Assembly (NCBI GenBank): GCA_003868215.1
Contig: QWDQ01000001.1
Span: 620,001-684,000 of the forward strand
Direction of reading: 5' to 3'
Source: Pseudophaeomoniella oleicola
Taxonomy: Eukaryota > Ascomycota > Eurotiomycetes > Phaeomoniellales > Phaeomoniellaceae
DNA length: 64,000 nucleotides
The notes under the pieces were generated by a model. That model saw only the letters and a list, made by a program, of their open reading frames with translations, had not been told where the DNA came from and did not search any database. Position numbers and translations under genes: made by a program. Below, piece by piece: positions 43,249 to 54,012 of this stretch. The first letter of the stretch is position 1, and each line of letters begins with the position of its first letter.

Positions 43249-45531
43249 ATGGCCGACAATGCTCAACGTCCGCGTCCATCGCCAAATCGACGCAGAGATA
43301 AAATCCAGCTTTCCTGCGACCCTTGCAGACACCGAAAGTACGTGCTCGATAGCCATCACAAAGTCGCGCATGGTTAACTTCGCTAGGCTGAGGTGCGACC
43401 GACAGCACCCATGCGGAGCTTGCTCAAGGCGTGGCCTCACCAATTCCTGCAATTATGCGACGACATCTTCTTCTTCTACGCCCGATGCTCAGCGGTCTGT
43501 TGCTCCGCGACAGTCCACCAACCTCCATGGCAGAATCTCTGAACTGGAGAGCCTCGTCGTGACGCTCATGAAAGGCCAATCACTTCCAACTCCGCCCACA
43601 CCGAAATCGCCAAGACCAAGCTCGCTATCATCCGTAGATGTGTTCCCTGAGACCCAGAGACCAAAGAAATCCCAAGATGAAGCTGCATCCCCGGCAGACC
43701 CTGGCACCCTAAAGTTGCGCGAGTCTGGAACCAGCTATGTCCAGAGTAATCACTGGGAGGCCATTCTTAGCAAAATCAGAGGACTGAAGGAGGACTTGGT
43801 CACTGATAGCAAGGCTCGGCCCGGTTCACACTTGTTCTATGGCCCGAACCGTCATGCAACTCGAGATGAAATACTGGTTGCTGTTCCTCCTCGTCCAGTT
43901 GTTGACCGCCTCATGGCCCTTCACTTCGATTCCTACATTATCTCTCCGTGTCAGTACATCCAAGCTTTCTCCGTTCTCAGAGGCATTGACTGTGTGCTGC
44001 AGATCTCCTTCATGGCAAGAAGTTTCTCCGAGAGGTGGGTTCTTTCTAACCTGGCCGATTACAAGCAGTCTGACATTTGACCAGTACGAGAGCTTCTGGG
44101 AAGATCCGTCTACAACTTCTATCGCTTGGATCGGTCTCATGTTCTCCATGTTATATATTGCTGCGCAGCTGCAGATTTTCACTATCGACTTCACCGACGG
44201 ACGAGCCGAATCGCTCAAGGCGGAATATCTTACCATGAAGGATGCCTTCCGGGAGAAGGCCGTTCAGTGTCTTATTCTGGCCAGGTATACAACGGGAGGA
44301 CCATATATCCTGGAAACCCTCATAACAGTCCTTACTGGAGAGTTTGTACTTTTGAAAGATAGCGCTACCGATGGCTGGCTTTTGATCAGTATGATACTTC
44401 ATGTTGCAATGCGCATGGGCTATCATCGGGACCCAGATCACTTTCCCGGAATATCTCCATTCGAGGGTGAGATGCGTAGACGCATCTGGACTACAATCCT
44501 TCAATTAGATCTCGGTCTCTCCTTGGAGATGGGCCTTCCTCGGAGTGCAACGGATACGCACATCGATACAAAACAGCCCTGTAATCTGCGCGACTGTGAT
44601 TTTGATGAGGACACGACCGAGATGCCTCCGCCGAGGCCAGAAACAGAATGGACGCCGGTGCTCCCTCTCATTGCAAGAGCGCGACTGATAAGAGCTCTCG
44701 GCTTGGTTTGCGACGTCAATACCGATATCAACCCCCCTTCCTACGACGAGGTCGTCAGGGTCGACGCACTTCTTGAAGACGTGCACAATCGTGCTATTCC
44801 GCCCGTGCTGCGCTGGCAAACTATGCCACACCCCATCACGGATAGTCCAAACCTTGTGGTACAGCGGGTAAGTGTAGAAACGACCTACTACAAATCACGT
44901 ATCCTCCTGTACCGGAGAGCTTTGATCAGCCACCCAGTTCGACAATTTCAAGAGCGGGACAGGGAGTCGGTGCGAATTTGTTTAGATTCCGCACTCAAGA
45001 TTCTATCGTTTCAACAGATGCTTCATGAAGAGTCTCAGCCATTTGGTCGTTTGTGTCAGCTTAGATGGAAGGTCATCCATATTTTTAACCAGGATGTTCT
45101 CCTCGCAACAAGCGTGCTCTGTCTCTACCTTCAAGACGTCGATAAATTTGAAATGCCTGAGACTGCAGGACACACAACGCGGTCGCCTAGGGTTGAAGAG
45201 ATTCGACAACGACTAACGATCTCGCACAAGATTTGGCTTCAAATGAGTACGGCATCTGTGGAAGCCGGAAAAGTAGCGAAAGCTCTGAGCATTGTCCTTG
45301 GAAACACAGAAGCGTCTGCCGAGGACGGTAGCGAGCCCGCTTCTTACGACTTTCTGACGGATTTTGATGCCATACCTATGAATGAATTTGACACAACGTT
45401 CAACAATCAATGTGAGAAGCACCCTCGGTCATGCCAATTGCAACTAACAAATAGACTTATCAGATTTTCCTTCTGGCTTCTGCCCTCCTCTCACGTTTTT
45501 TGATAACGTACTGGAAACTCGGGGGGCATGA
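43249..45531 (+). CDS. Zn(II)2Cys6 transcription factor with fungal_trans domain
   Basis: Exons 43249-43337, 43387-43949, 44003-44034, 44085-45411 and 45455-45531 give 695 residues; phases all join. The start ATG at 43249 puts a basic stretch before the zinc cluster CDPCRHRKLRCDRQHPC, then GAC and NSC, six Cys in all, with intron 1 cutting after the first CxxC. A coiled-coil-like linker (LHGRISELESLVVTLMK) follows. The middle homology region (about residues 280-450) contains LREYESFWED and MRMGYHRDPDHFPGISPFEG, typical of PF04082. The 3rd exon, only 32 nt, is required to read LLHGKKFLRE into that motif. The last intron (ctaac branch) replaces a longer false C-terminus. Nuclear; probably regulates the divergent transporter and perhaps nearby biosynthetic genes. 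Confidence 0.88.
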
Positions 45532-45971
45532 AATTATGATTGGTTTTGCTGTCAATACGGTTATTACAGATGACATCCAACAAGTGCGCCACAATCAGAA
45601 ATGCGGTAGCAAGCAGAATAACCCGACAAAATATCTAAGTGTAAAGGATAAAAAAGAAAAGAACAAGAAGAAAAAAGCGCCTATTTAAATACACCTATAA
45701 CCAAACTAATCCCAGTAACTTGAAGGAGATTCTCTTTTTTTTTTTTAGTGACAATCCAGCATATCGGTGAAGCTCTTTAGTTGTTGTTTACTGTAACTGG
45801 TAAACAACAAAAGCTGAAGGCTGATGTTGAATCTTACTTTGCGTCACCTACCCATATGCGTTCGCTGAGTTAGCAATGGTTCTTGGTGAAGAGCCTATCG
45901 GGCGTTCTGGTAGAATTTACTGTGGTCGTGTACAAAAGTCATAGTTGTAAGATAGATGCAATCCCTTTTCT
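45532..45971. other. Intergenic between convergent regulator genes
   Basis: A/T-rich. Holds a T run near 45737, an imperfect inverted repeat around ttgttgtttactgtaactggtaaacaacaa at about 45780-45809, and 3' ends of both flanking genes. The hairpin could be a termination or 3'-end signal. No gene. Confidence 0.5.
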
Positions 45972-47178
45972 CTAAACATGGACTCCTTCCTCTATGCAAG
46001 CTTGAAGTTCCTGAATGGCCTCACTCAGCTTGACGTGCTCATCCGGTAGGGTTCTGAGGATGACCTGAGCAGAGTCGGCAATACTTTGTAAGCTGCCGTT
46101 TTCTCCCCCGCCTTCGGGCCCGAACGTCGCCCCGTGTTGGTCAGTAGTCTGTCGGTTCCGGTTCCCCATTCGAAGGCTGCGACCGATGCGGTTGAGTAGG
46201 TGCATGATGAGCTGCAGCACCATGATGAATTGCGCAGAGGACGACCCGACGCCGTGCAAGGCTTGCTGTTGTTGCACTTGCGGCTCGGTCCCTTGGACGA
46301 TGGACCCCAAGGACCTCTTGATCGAGTCACAAACTGCCCGGAAGAGGGCTAGGACGTGCTGGTGAGAGGCGAGAGCCAGAAAAATCGAGCTGTATTCCGT
46401 AGGGGGCTGCTGTCGCTCGCTTTCATCGCGGGAAAAGGATTGCGAGGAGGAGCCATATGTGCTGTCCGCCGCCAGAGGGATGCTGTTGATAATGTGCACC
46501 AAAGCATTCGCGACCTCGAACGCTTTATTCACTACAGGGGAGTTTACTGTTAAGGGCGTAGTAATGATGGCGCATTCAAGTTCTCTGGTGGCGCCCGTGG
46601 CCCGGTTGCTCAGTCTGATCAGCTGCTCTGTCAGGGTCTCTTTTATACCTTCGTCCCGAGAAAGTGTTGGGCTGGTCCCCAAAGTGCTGGTCCCTAAGCT
46701 CTCTTGGGTCCTATTGTCACCGTCTCTATTATATGTGAGGTCAGGATTGTTGTTCCAGCTGTATGCGTCGCCATCGTCGATGCAGGCCATGGTCGTGTCG
46801 AGCGACGGCATCATCAGGTCGTTGAGGTCATATCCGGTAACATCGCTACTTGAGAGCACGCTCGAGAGATCCTGACTGGGATGCGTATTTCCTCTGGGCG
46901 GCGATGGGACGTTCGTGCTTTCCCCCTTGGATTGTCTGTTTCTCTGCCTCACTACGAATGACGCCATGAATTGATCAGTCCAAGAAAGAAAATACGTGAT
47001 GTGCAAGAGAGACACATGACATACAGCTGTACACACATGGCACGTCCGCCTTTGTACATCGCTTGCATGGCGTGAGATGGTTGCCGCAGCGACTACCGGC
47101 GGTCGATAGTTCCCAATTCTTAAGGCATCGCACCTTTTGCTGGCGGCACCGATCACATGAGTATCGTTGAGGGAACAT
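45972..47178 (-). CDS. AflR-like Zn(II)2Cys6 regulator
   Basis: Exons 47178-47025 and 46951-45972 encode 377 residues. The zinc cluster is near the very N-terminus: [11 protein letters not shown], then a longer spacer to CKRC and CVYS; the intron falls right after it. The spacer between the third and fourth Cys is expanded and contains an extra Cys ([13 protein letters not shown]). The C-terminal half has [20 protein letters not shown] and a final helix [15 protein letters not shown], the pattern of AflR-type C-terminal domains found in pathway-specific activators of polyketide clusters. The PKS gene is about 7 kb to the right, so it is a candidate regulator of that cluster, but no target sites can be proven. 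A PQVQQQQ run is variable. Confidence 0.85.
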
Positions 47179-48527
47179 TTTGCTGGTGAAGAGCATAGGA
47201 GCAAAGCTCAAGATCTGGAGTAAGGGATTTGTGGAGCGAGTGAGCCCTTGCTTATTGTAAAGAGGATCTCGGCGTAAGGTTCGCCAGCGAGTCTAACTAA
47301 CCACAGCACGGCTGTTAGATAGGACCAGATAAGAGTTGACGACATTACAACCTGGCCGTACAATCCTTTCTTCGGCAATTGAAAAGATAAGGACAGGGCC
47401 ATGGTACGAGGAGATGCGACGGGCTCAAAGAGGAAGTTGTAGGCTGTTATCTAACTGGACTAATGGTCGAGGAGATGCGACGGGCTCAAAGGGGGTGTTG
47501 TAGGAGGTTGTCTAATTGGACTCATGGCCGGTGCTCGCTTACTACCTTTACTCAGAGTATGTCTATCAATACTACGTCGTGAGTTTAAACTTCTCCCTAC
47601 GTCGCTGACTGCATTTACTAAAGTACGAGGGAGTAGGTGGGGACAACACGCCACCGGCAATCCTTTTCCAATCTCCGGAGTGTCATACTACGGATATATC
47701 ATACGTCGTATATATATCATAGTAACTTAGTGCAGAACATGGGGCTCGTTGTTGGCATCCGAGGACGGGAAATGGCGAATCCTTTGATCGGCTCGTGCCG
47801 TAATAAGCCGACATTGCTGACGGGTTAGCCGATCTTTACTGCACCGGCATCTACTATGTAAGTTAGTATCCAAGAAGTTGGACCAGTTGGACCCAACAAG
47901 TTGGACCTCCCCAACCCGGACTTACTATATAAAGTAAGTGCCGTCATCATACAAGTACCCCGCGCAGTTTTGCTCCCCCGAGATTTCTAAGCACGAGAGA
48001 GAAGTCTCGTCGATTCGAGACTAGAACTGGCAATCTACCTATATTGCAATCGTAGAACCGATTCAAAGGCTCAGGTTTGGGCAAACAACCATAGACTGTC
48101 TATAGGTTGGTTGGTTGGTTCCGGCTATCGTGAAACGTACCGTACCGCGATAACGCTGGAAGTGTGGAGACGACGTAAACAATGTCAGCAACTATGTAAG
48201 ATGAAGTAGGTACCTAATGGGTGAAGGCCTGCATTCTACTAAACTCCCTGGCTGGTCTTATAGACCGCAGCTAACTACTTGGCTCCTGTACGGAAGGGGG
48301 GTTTCAAGGAATCAGCGTCAACACCCTGGTCGGGCGGTGAAGCTGATTCTGCCGCTGCTTCTAGGACACACTCTCAACAATACCGCCGTCAGAGGTTTAA
48401 TAGTTTGATTTACAACATCCAGTGAATGAGTACCGAGAAGGTAGAAGTAGGTATGAAATTAAATGTGTCATGAATGGAATGAAGACGAAAGGCTGCCACG
48501 CAATCAAAAAGATCTAAACTCATGACT
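47179..48527. other. Intergenic with repeats
   Basis: No gene supported. It includes a 62-bp tandem duplication (separate entry), a cluster of short repeats around aagttggaccagttggaccc at 47875-47912 and a small inverted repeat cttactatataaagtaag near 47921. Confidence 0.5.
47401..47523. repeat. Two-copy tandem repeat, period about 62 bp
   Basis: atggt(a)cgaggagatgcgac starts both copies (47401 and 47463). Each runs through gggctcaaag and ttgtagg to ctaa(c/t)tggact, about 85 percent alike. A third copy begins (atggccgg) and stops. Confidence 0.85.
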
Positions 48528-49514
48528 CTATCCGTGGATTCTCCATTGAGTCGGTACCTCTTCAGATTTGGGAATTTCTGGACCTGGTAAAATCTCTCTC
48601 AGGAGCTCATTCACTCCCATACCCATCTCAGCACATTGCTTCCATTGCCGTGGATAACCAAGACTGACTTCCTCGAATCGACACCCATCCTTCCAATCGG
48701 TCCTCCGAATATGAAGATGGCCACTAACTACCACCTTGGCATTGAATCTCCGATGCCAGTCGTCTGTCAATTTGGTGCCACACCATAAGCTGAACCTGGG
48801 GATAAATTTGAGTGTCACCAAGTCTTCCCGTAATGGCCAATGGTTTGCAATAACAAGAGGCAACAACGGGAATTGTGCTCTCGCAGCCTCCAACTTTGTC
48901 TCAAATTTCTGAACGAGCACTTTGCACCAATCTTGCCGACTAGGATGCGGATCCGGATGCAGTAAAAACTCATCTGTAGCTTCCGTATCCTTCTCTCTTG
49001 CCCAAGGGACAGCACCCTCCAAGCTCACATCGTCAGGTCTGAACGAATAATCGTACAGGGTAAAAATTGGAGCAATAATAGCTGGACCGCCTTCTCCTTC
49101 CCAAACAACAAAATCGTCTTCAGGATTAAGAATGTTGTATTCTCGTGCTATGTCAATGCATTCTTGATATTTCTGCTCTCCTCGAACTCCGGTGCCAGAT
49201 TTATCGGGCAGCGTGTATAGCTCGTGATTACCAGGACACCACCATATGGTATCGAAGCATTCCGTCGCTCTAGAGAATGCTAATCGTAAATGCTCAGCAG
49301 ATTCTCCAACGTCTCCGCATAGAATGAGTCCATCTCCTGGATGAGGTGTCAGCTTTGACCAAGCTACTTTGTTCCCCGCGAAGCCGAGATGGATATCGCT
49401 GATGGAGTAAAGCTTGCCCGTGGGCATTTTCCTTGGGGGTATTGAGCTGTTGGATGCATCAATTGCCTCTCTCTGTCCAAGTAGCTGGGAAGCTTGAGGA
49501 TTGGAGGCCATCAT
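48528..49514 (-). CDS. Calcineurin-like metallophosphoesterase
   Basis: 328 residues, no intron needed. All five metallophosphoesterase motifs are readable: SDIHLG (D-x-H), CGDVGES (G-D-x-x-E), CPGNHELY (G-N-H-E/D), ANHWPL and SGHLHIR (G-H-x-H). The first motif lies at about residue 39, after an unstructured Ser-rich start. The ATG pair at 49514 and 49511 is the only good start. Family members are two-metal phosphatases or phosphodiesterases with diverse substrates; which one cannot be told. No signal peptide or membrane span, so probably cytosolic. Its neighbours do not suggest a pathway. Confidence 0.88.
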   Translation of the reverse strand: MMASNPQASQLLGQREAIDASNSSIPPRKMPTGKLYSISDIHLGFAGNKVAWSKLTPHPGDGLILCGDVGESAEHLRLAFSRATECFDTIWWCPGNHELYTLPDKSGTGVRGEQKYQECIDIAREYNILNPEDDFVVWEGEGGPAIIAPIFTLYDYSFRPDDVSLEGAVPWAREKDTEATDEFLLHPDPHPSRQDWCKVLVQKFETKLEAARAQFPLLPLVIANHWPLREDLVTLKFIPRFSLWCGTKLTDDWHRRFNAKVVVSGHLHIRRTDWKDGCRFEEVSLGYPRQWKQCAEMGMGVNELLREILPGPEIPKSEEVPTQWRIHG

Positions 49515-49699
49515 TGTGAGGTTGTAAGCTGAAGCCTCGGCCTTGATGACGAGTCATTGTCAACGTCAAGAGTTTGTATGTACGGAAGAGGGTCTCACGA
49601 AGTCAGCCTCGCCCCACTGCTCGGCCCACTCCATTCTGCCACTTGGCTATACTAGATACGGTAAAAAAACAACGCTGCTATTAAATTGAATATATCTTC

Positions 49700-50090
49700 G
49701 AGTTCGAACTTAATAAGGAGTTTTGAGCTCCCTTTCGAAGCCTGACTTTTTCAAGCCTTTCTGGCATCGAATGTATATACTTATCAAAGTGTCCTTTTCT
49801 GCTGAAATCTCATTATCCCACATATCCATAAGAGTCTCCTTTAATTGCTCTAAACCCCAACCTCCGTGTGGGTTCCTATTCCGTAATAGTTTAAGAACCC
49901 CCCTCCATACACTCTCAATAGGGTCTAAATCGGGAGAAGAAGGAGGCAATTCAATAGAGGTAATAAAGCAATCAACTTTGGCCTTATTACAAAAAGGCCC
50001 CTCAATTCTTTTTTTGTATCCTTCTGTCCATGTACCCTATAGGCTTCCATCTTCTGCACAAAAAGAATCCTAGGCCTCGCTTTTCTTTAA
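49700..50090 (-). mobile_element. Tc1/mariner-type transposase fragment
   Basis: On the - strand SPDLDPIESVW followed by RGVLKLLRNRNPHGG matches the end of the DDE domain of Tc1/mariner transposases (SPDLNPIENLW region with the last acidic residue). Upstream the same protein continues in another frame (ECFITSIELPPSSPDL-like reading from about 49980), so at least one frameshift exists. The N-terminal DNA-binding half and both inverted terminal repeats are missing. A dead 3' remnant, about 0.4 kb. Confidence 0.75.
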
Positions 50091-50100
50091 AGATCTCTGC

Positions 50101-52700
50101 TAATGGCCCTCGAAGGATCTGGTTCTCGTAATTCTCTTGTTAACACTCCTCAAAATCGTTGGGTTGAAAACGAGATTGCTGACGAACCTAAATAGTATAT
50201 GATGGCAGACCGACCGAATTGCTGAAGAGCTGTTGAAGCTCTGGGCGAAATATTGCGTGCTGCTACACCCCATTCGATAGCAGAGATCTTGTGTCAGACC
50301 ATGGTAAGTCAATCTAAACGCAAAAGTGACTGTAATTGTCCGAGAAAAGTCCTGAAGCTGAATGGATGCAGTGTCAATCTATGATTCGAGTCTTCTGTGA
50401 AGAAGCTCCACAAGATTCGAATAGTTTCGCAACGGCCATCCTTGATATCATCTATGTCGCTGAAAAGGTAGAGACTAGAGATAAGGAGGAGGAGGAGCAA
50501 CAGACCCTTTCGAAGTCTCGTCCGATACACAAGCGTCAACAGTCGATGGACATAGCCTACCGGCCATCTAAAGTCAAAAATGGACCCGCAGAAGCGACCA
50601 ACGTTCCATTCAGTTCAGCAAGCGACTTTGAGGCTAATAGCGCTATAGTACCTGGGCCAATTAAACATGAGGTGCTTGAAACCGCTCAGGCATCTTCCGC
50701 GAACCCCGAACAGGCCGATCATCATGGAGAGACGGCAGTTAATGCTAACAACGACGCCGATGCTGGTGGAGAAGCAAGATGGTTGCTGAACGTGCTGAAC
50801 AATCACAAACATCATGAACAAGTGGGCAACAGACCTGAACAGCTCCACCCTTTGGACGCGAGCGTAATTGAAGAAGATGGAGGCTCGAAAACAGTCAATC
50901 ACAGGAACGACGCCATGTCGGAAGATACACTCATCGAAGTAAAGCAGTCGTTTTCTCAGTCTGTAGCGCACACCACAATCACGGACTCTTGTCCGCCGGA
51001 GATTATCCCAACCACGCCTGTGAAGCAAGCTCTGTTTACAGAAGCAGCCCCTCCAACGGAAGAGATTCACCGACAGCAATTGCCCCAATCTATCGAAAGC
51101 TTTGTTTTTTTTTGCCCAACTCCTCTATTATCGCCAATACGATCAAAGTCATGGCCATCAGAGACATGATCCTGGAGGCAGCTGATGCCTTGCATTCGTC
51201 CAGCATATCCCAATCAGACACCCAGATGATTATCTTCCATGATCCGCTAGAGCATACAGACAGATCTTAAGGCGTCCCTGTTTCATATATCCTGCCACCC
51301 AGTTCTCAACCGGTTCTACATGGTTGAAGATTCTGGAAATGGAATAACCGGCGAGCCACAAGATTACGATCGAGGATATGCTCGGATAAATTGGTGCTAG
51401 TAGATGGTATGACACCCAGGTTGAAGTCCTCAGAGCGACCAGACAGGGCTCGAACAGAACGACGATGGGACCGAAGACCGCCGCAACTAAGATACCGGAC
51501 ATGATGCAGAATCTGGAAAGTAAGCTGCTAACCAGGGGATATGAATACAAGGTCTCGACCCCGTGAAAGTGGATGGCGATGCAGAACAACCGGGTCTTAA
51601 CAACGAGCTGAACGGTATCCAGCTGAGCCTGACCGACCAAAGCAATGGGGCCCACATAGGGGTTACCAAGCAGATCAAAGATGCACAGAGAAAGCGCCTA
51701 AAGGTTCAATTGAGCCGTGGTCGAAAATTGAGAACGCTTGTTGACAGCCTAGGCTTCGGCGTCCTCTTCAGCTCTCACATCTGGTTAGTCATCGATCTCC
51801 CAAATCGTGTGCTCACGATCTAATTCTCTGATTGATCTCAATAGGGATTATACCGAACAGCATACTCGTCAGTCAAACAATCTCGTGGGGGAGATGCTCA
51901 AGGATCCGTTGCGAAAGCGACTGCTCGAGATTTTAGACGAAGCATTTCGTGCCCCTGATCACAACGGGTATCCCGGATCTACCTACATTCTTAGTAACAT
52001 TGAAAAAAGAGTCTCTCGTATCGAATCAAGATTATCAGGAATTGAGAGAACAATATGCTTTGGACGCAGTAAGGACTTGATCTATGGATTGTGGACTGTT
52101 TGCTGATCCTGTCCATACCCCAAGCGTTATTGAATGCTGCAGTCGACGAGTTCAACAACGATGTGTCGACCATGGTCCTCCGAAAAAGACCAAATGTCAA
52201 GCGATGATTGCATCACGATCGATGGGAGGTTGGAGTATTCTTGTGATATCTTCAATAAGTTTCGCCCCAGATGGACGGTTCGATGCATGGACCCTTGGAT
52301 GCGTTGATGATGATCTGTTGATAAACCTTCTCACGTCAGATAGGGGCACAGTGTCCCCCTTGGATCATTTTATAACAGGCAAGAAAGGTAAAATGAGACA
52401 GATTCCTAGACCATTAGCAGCATGGGGAAGCAAAATCGAAAGTTACCGAAGTGAAGAGCCAAAGCCAGAAAAGTCATACCAAGCAATTTCTTATCTCTGC
52501 CCGCTGAATCATCACAACCGACATTTCTCGGCGTTGGAAAATCAATGAACGAGAGAAGAAGATCTTCCATTACAACTCGTTGGCCAGCGAAGAAATCGTC
52601 AGAGGGGGTTTACTGATGCCGGTCGAGTAAGATCGATCGTCCAAGGTAAGCATGCACCGTCAAGTCCATATGGTACGTGACGTCGAGCTCTCTGACAAGG
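50101..52700. other. Broken or unassigned coding-like region
   Basis: Several medium open frames on the + strand (50336-51169, 51563-51823, 51807-52106, 52084-52548) without a recognisable domain. The first is hydrophilic, rich in Glu, Gln, Asn and Ser, lacks an ATG at its head and runs out of frame after a T run near 51106. The third has a helical stretch DPLRKRLLEILDEAF and SRIESRLSGIERT. Protein-like stretches jump between frames (for example around 52190). It looks like one or more decayed host genes of unknown function. I do not propose products. Confidence 0.4.
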
Positions 52701-54012
52701 TTTCTACTAGAAAGAATTCGGCTTCTTGGACTTCGAATAACATTGATCGCTGTGAGTGTTATCAATTCTGACGGCGAATGAATTCCTTTCCGACGTTGGC
52801 TGACTACGTCCAGCCCGAATCCGCAACAGAAAGACGGGGATCCAGCTACAGACCACTGACTTTCCGAAGTTTATCCCTTCCGCTGTTTCAGCCATACCGT
52901 TAGTGATTGGAGCCAAAGATATACCCCGGAAACCCGGAAACATCAAGATCCGAATGAAGAAGAGCCGTCGATGGGTCGAGTTAAGGCGTCTGTAGATTTG
53001 TCTTATGAGTTGCTCCATGCCGGCCCAGTGTGTTAGAGAAAGAACGGCGGCGACGATCTTCGACCACGGCCACAGCCACGACACGTAACCCTTCCTGGAC
53101 CGTATTCCAAAGCTCGCCAGGACAACACGAATGCTAAGTTAGACTCCCAAAATGAATTGCAAGGATAATAACCATGTGCGAACGAAAGTGTTAACATTCT
53201 TATCGCACCCAATCCGGGAGAAAAGGCGAACGACGTCCATGGGGTGATTGATGGTGGTACGAAACTTTTGCAAAAAGAGGGGGGGGGGGGGGGAAGGCCA
53301 TGAAAATAAAAATAAACCTGGTTCAGAGTTGGCAAAAGGTTACAGTATATCCCGCCCGCCCTTCGGTGAGTGATGGTGGATCCAAATTGACTACTGTTTG
53401 CTGGATCGGCTTCCTGCCTGCCTGAGTGGGTTGGCGGAGGCGGAGGCGGAGGCGGAGGATCGGTAATTAATCAAACCACGTTGTGTCCAGTCCAGTCCAG
53501 TCCAGTCCAGTCCAGTCAGTCAGTCAGTACTCCTTCTCAACAGCAAGCAGCCAGCTGTTGGTGTGAGTGATGCTGAAACTGAAACTGCACACATGCAGTG
53601 CGATCTTAACTAGGTAGGTACCTAGGTAAGGTAGGTACTATACTGTACCTACTTATTCTATAGGCTCTTAGATTCGTTGAGTTGTGTGTGTATTTTTTTT
53701 TCTCCATGGTGATTTTGTTGGCTTACTGTAACGAACTGCGGTACACTATCAATTCTGCCATCATTTCCCCCTCTTCTTCTTCTTCATCAGCAGAAACCTC
53801 AGTGTGGGAATGAAGTCAAGCCGTTCAAAATTCAAAAGTGCAAAGTGCAAGAAGTCTTCTAACGATAAGGGAATGTTTGATATTCTATTGTCCAATGTCT
53901 AAATGTAAGAAATAGTGAATATCGAGCACAGCTGGATGATACAGCTTGTTCAAAACTGCTTTCCTGAAAGAATCCATCTAATTGGTTGTATAAGGAGTAA
54001 AATAAATATTAC
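52701..54012. other. Gene-free, microsatellite-rich stretch
   Basis: Contains a G run (53279-53294), a (GGAGGC)n tract at about 53434-53460, a (CCAGT)n tract followed by (CAGT)n at about 53486-53528, and a TACCTAGG-type block at 53610-53650. No gene recognised. The right end is the 3' flank of the PKS. Confidence 0.6.

Noticed and set aside
51230-51655. - strand frame with hydrophobic segments
   Set aside because: Could be a membrane protein, but there is no family match by eye, no start context and it overlaps other decayed frames; not supportable.
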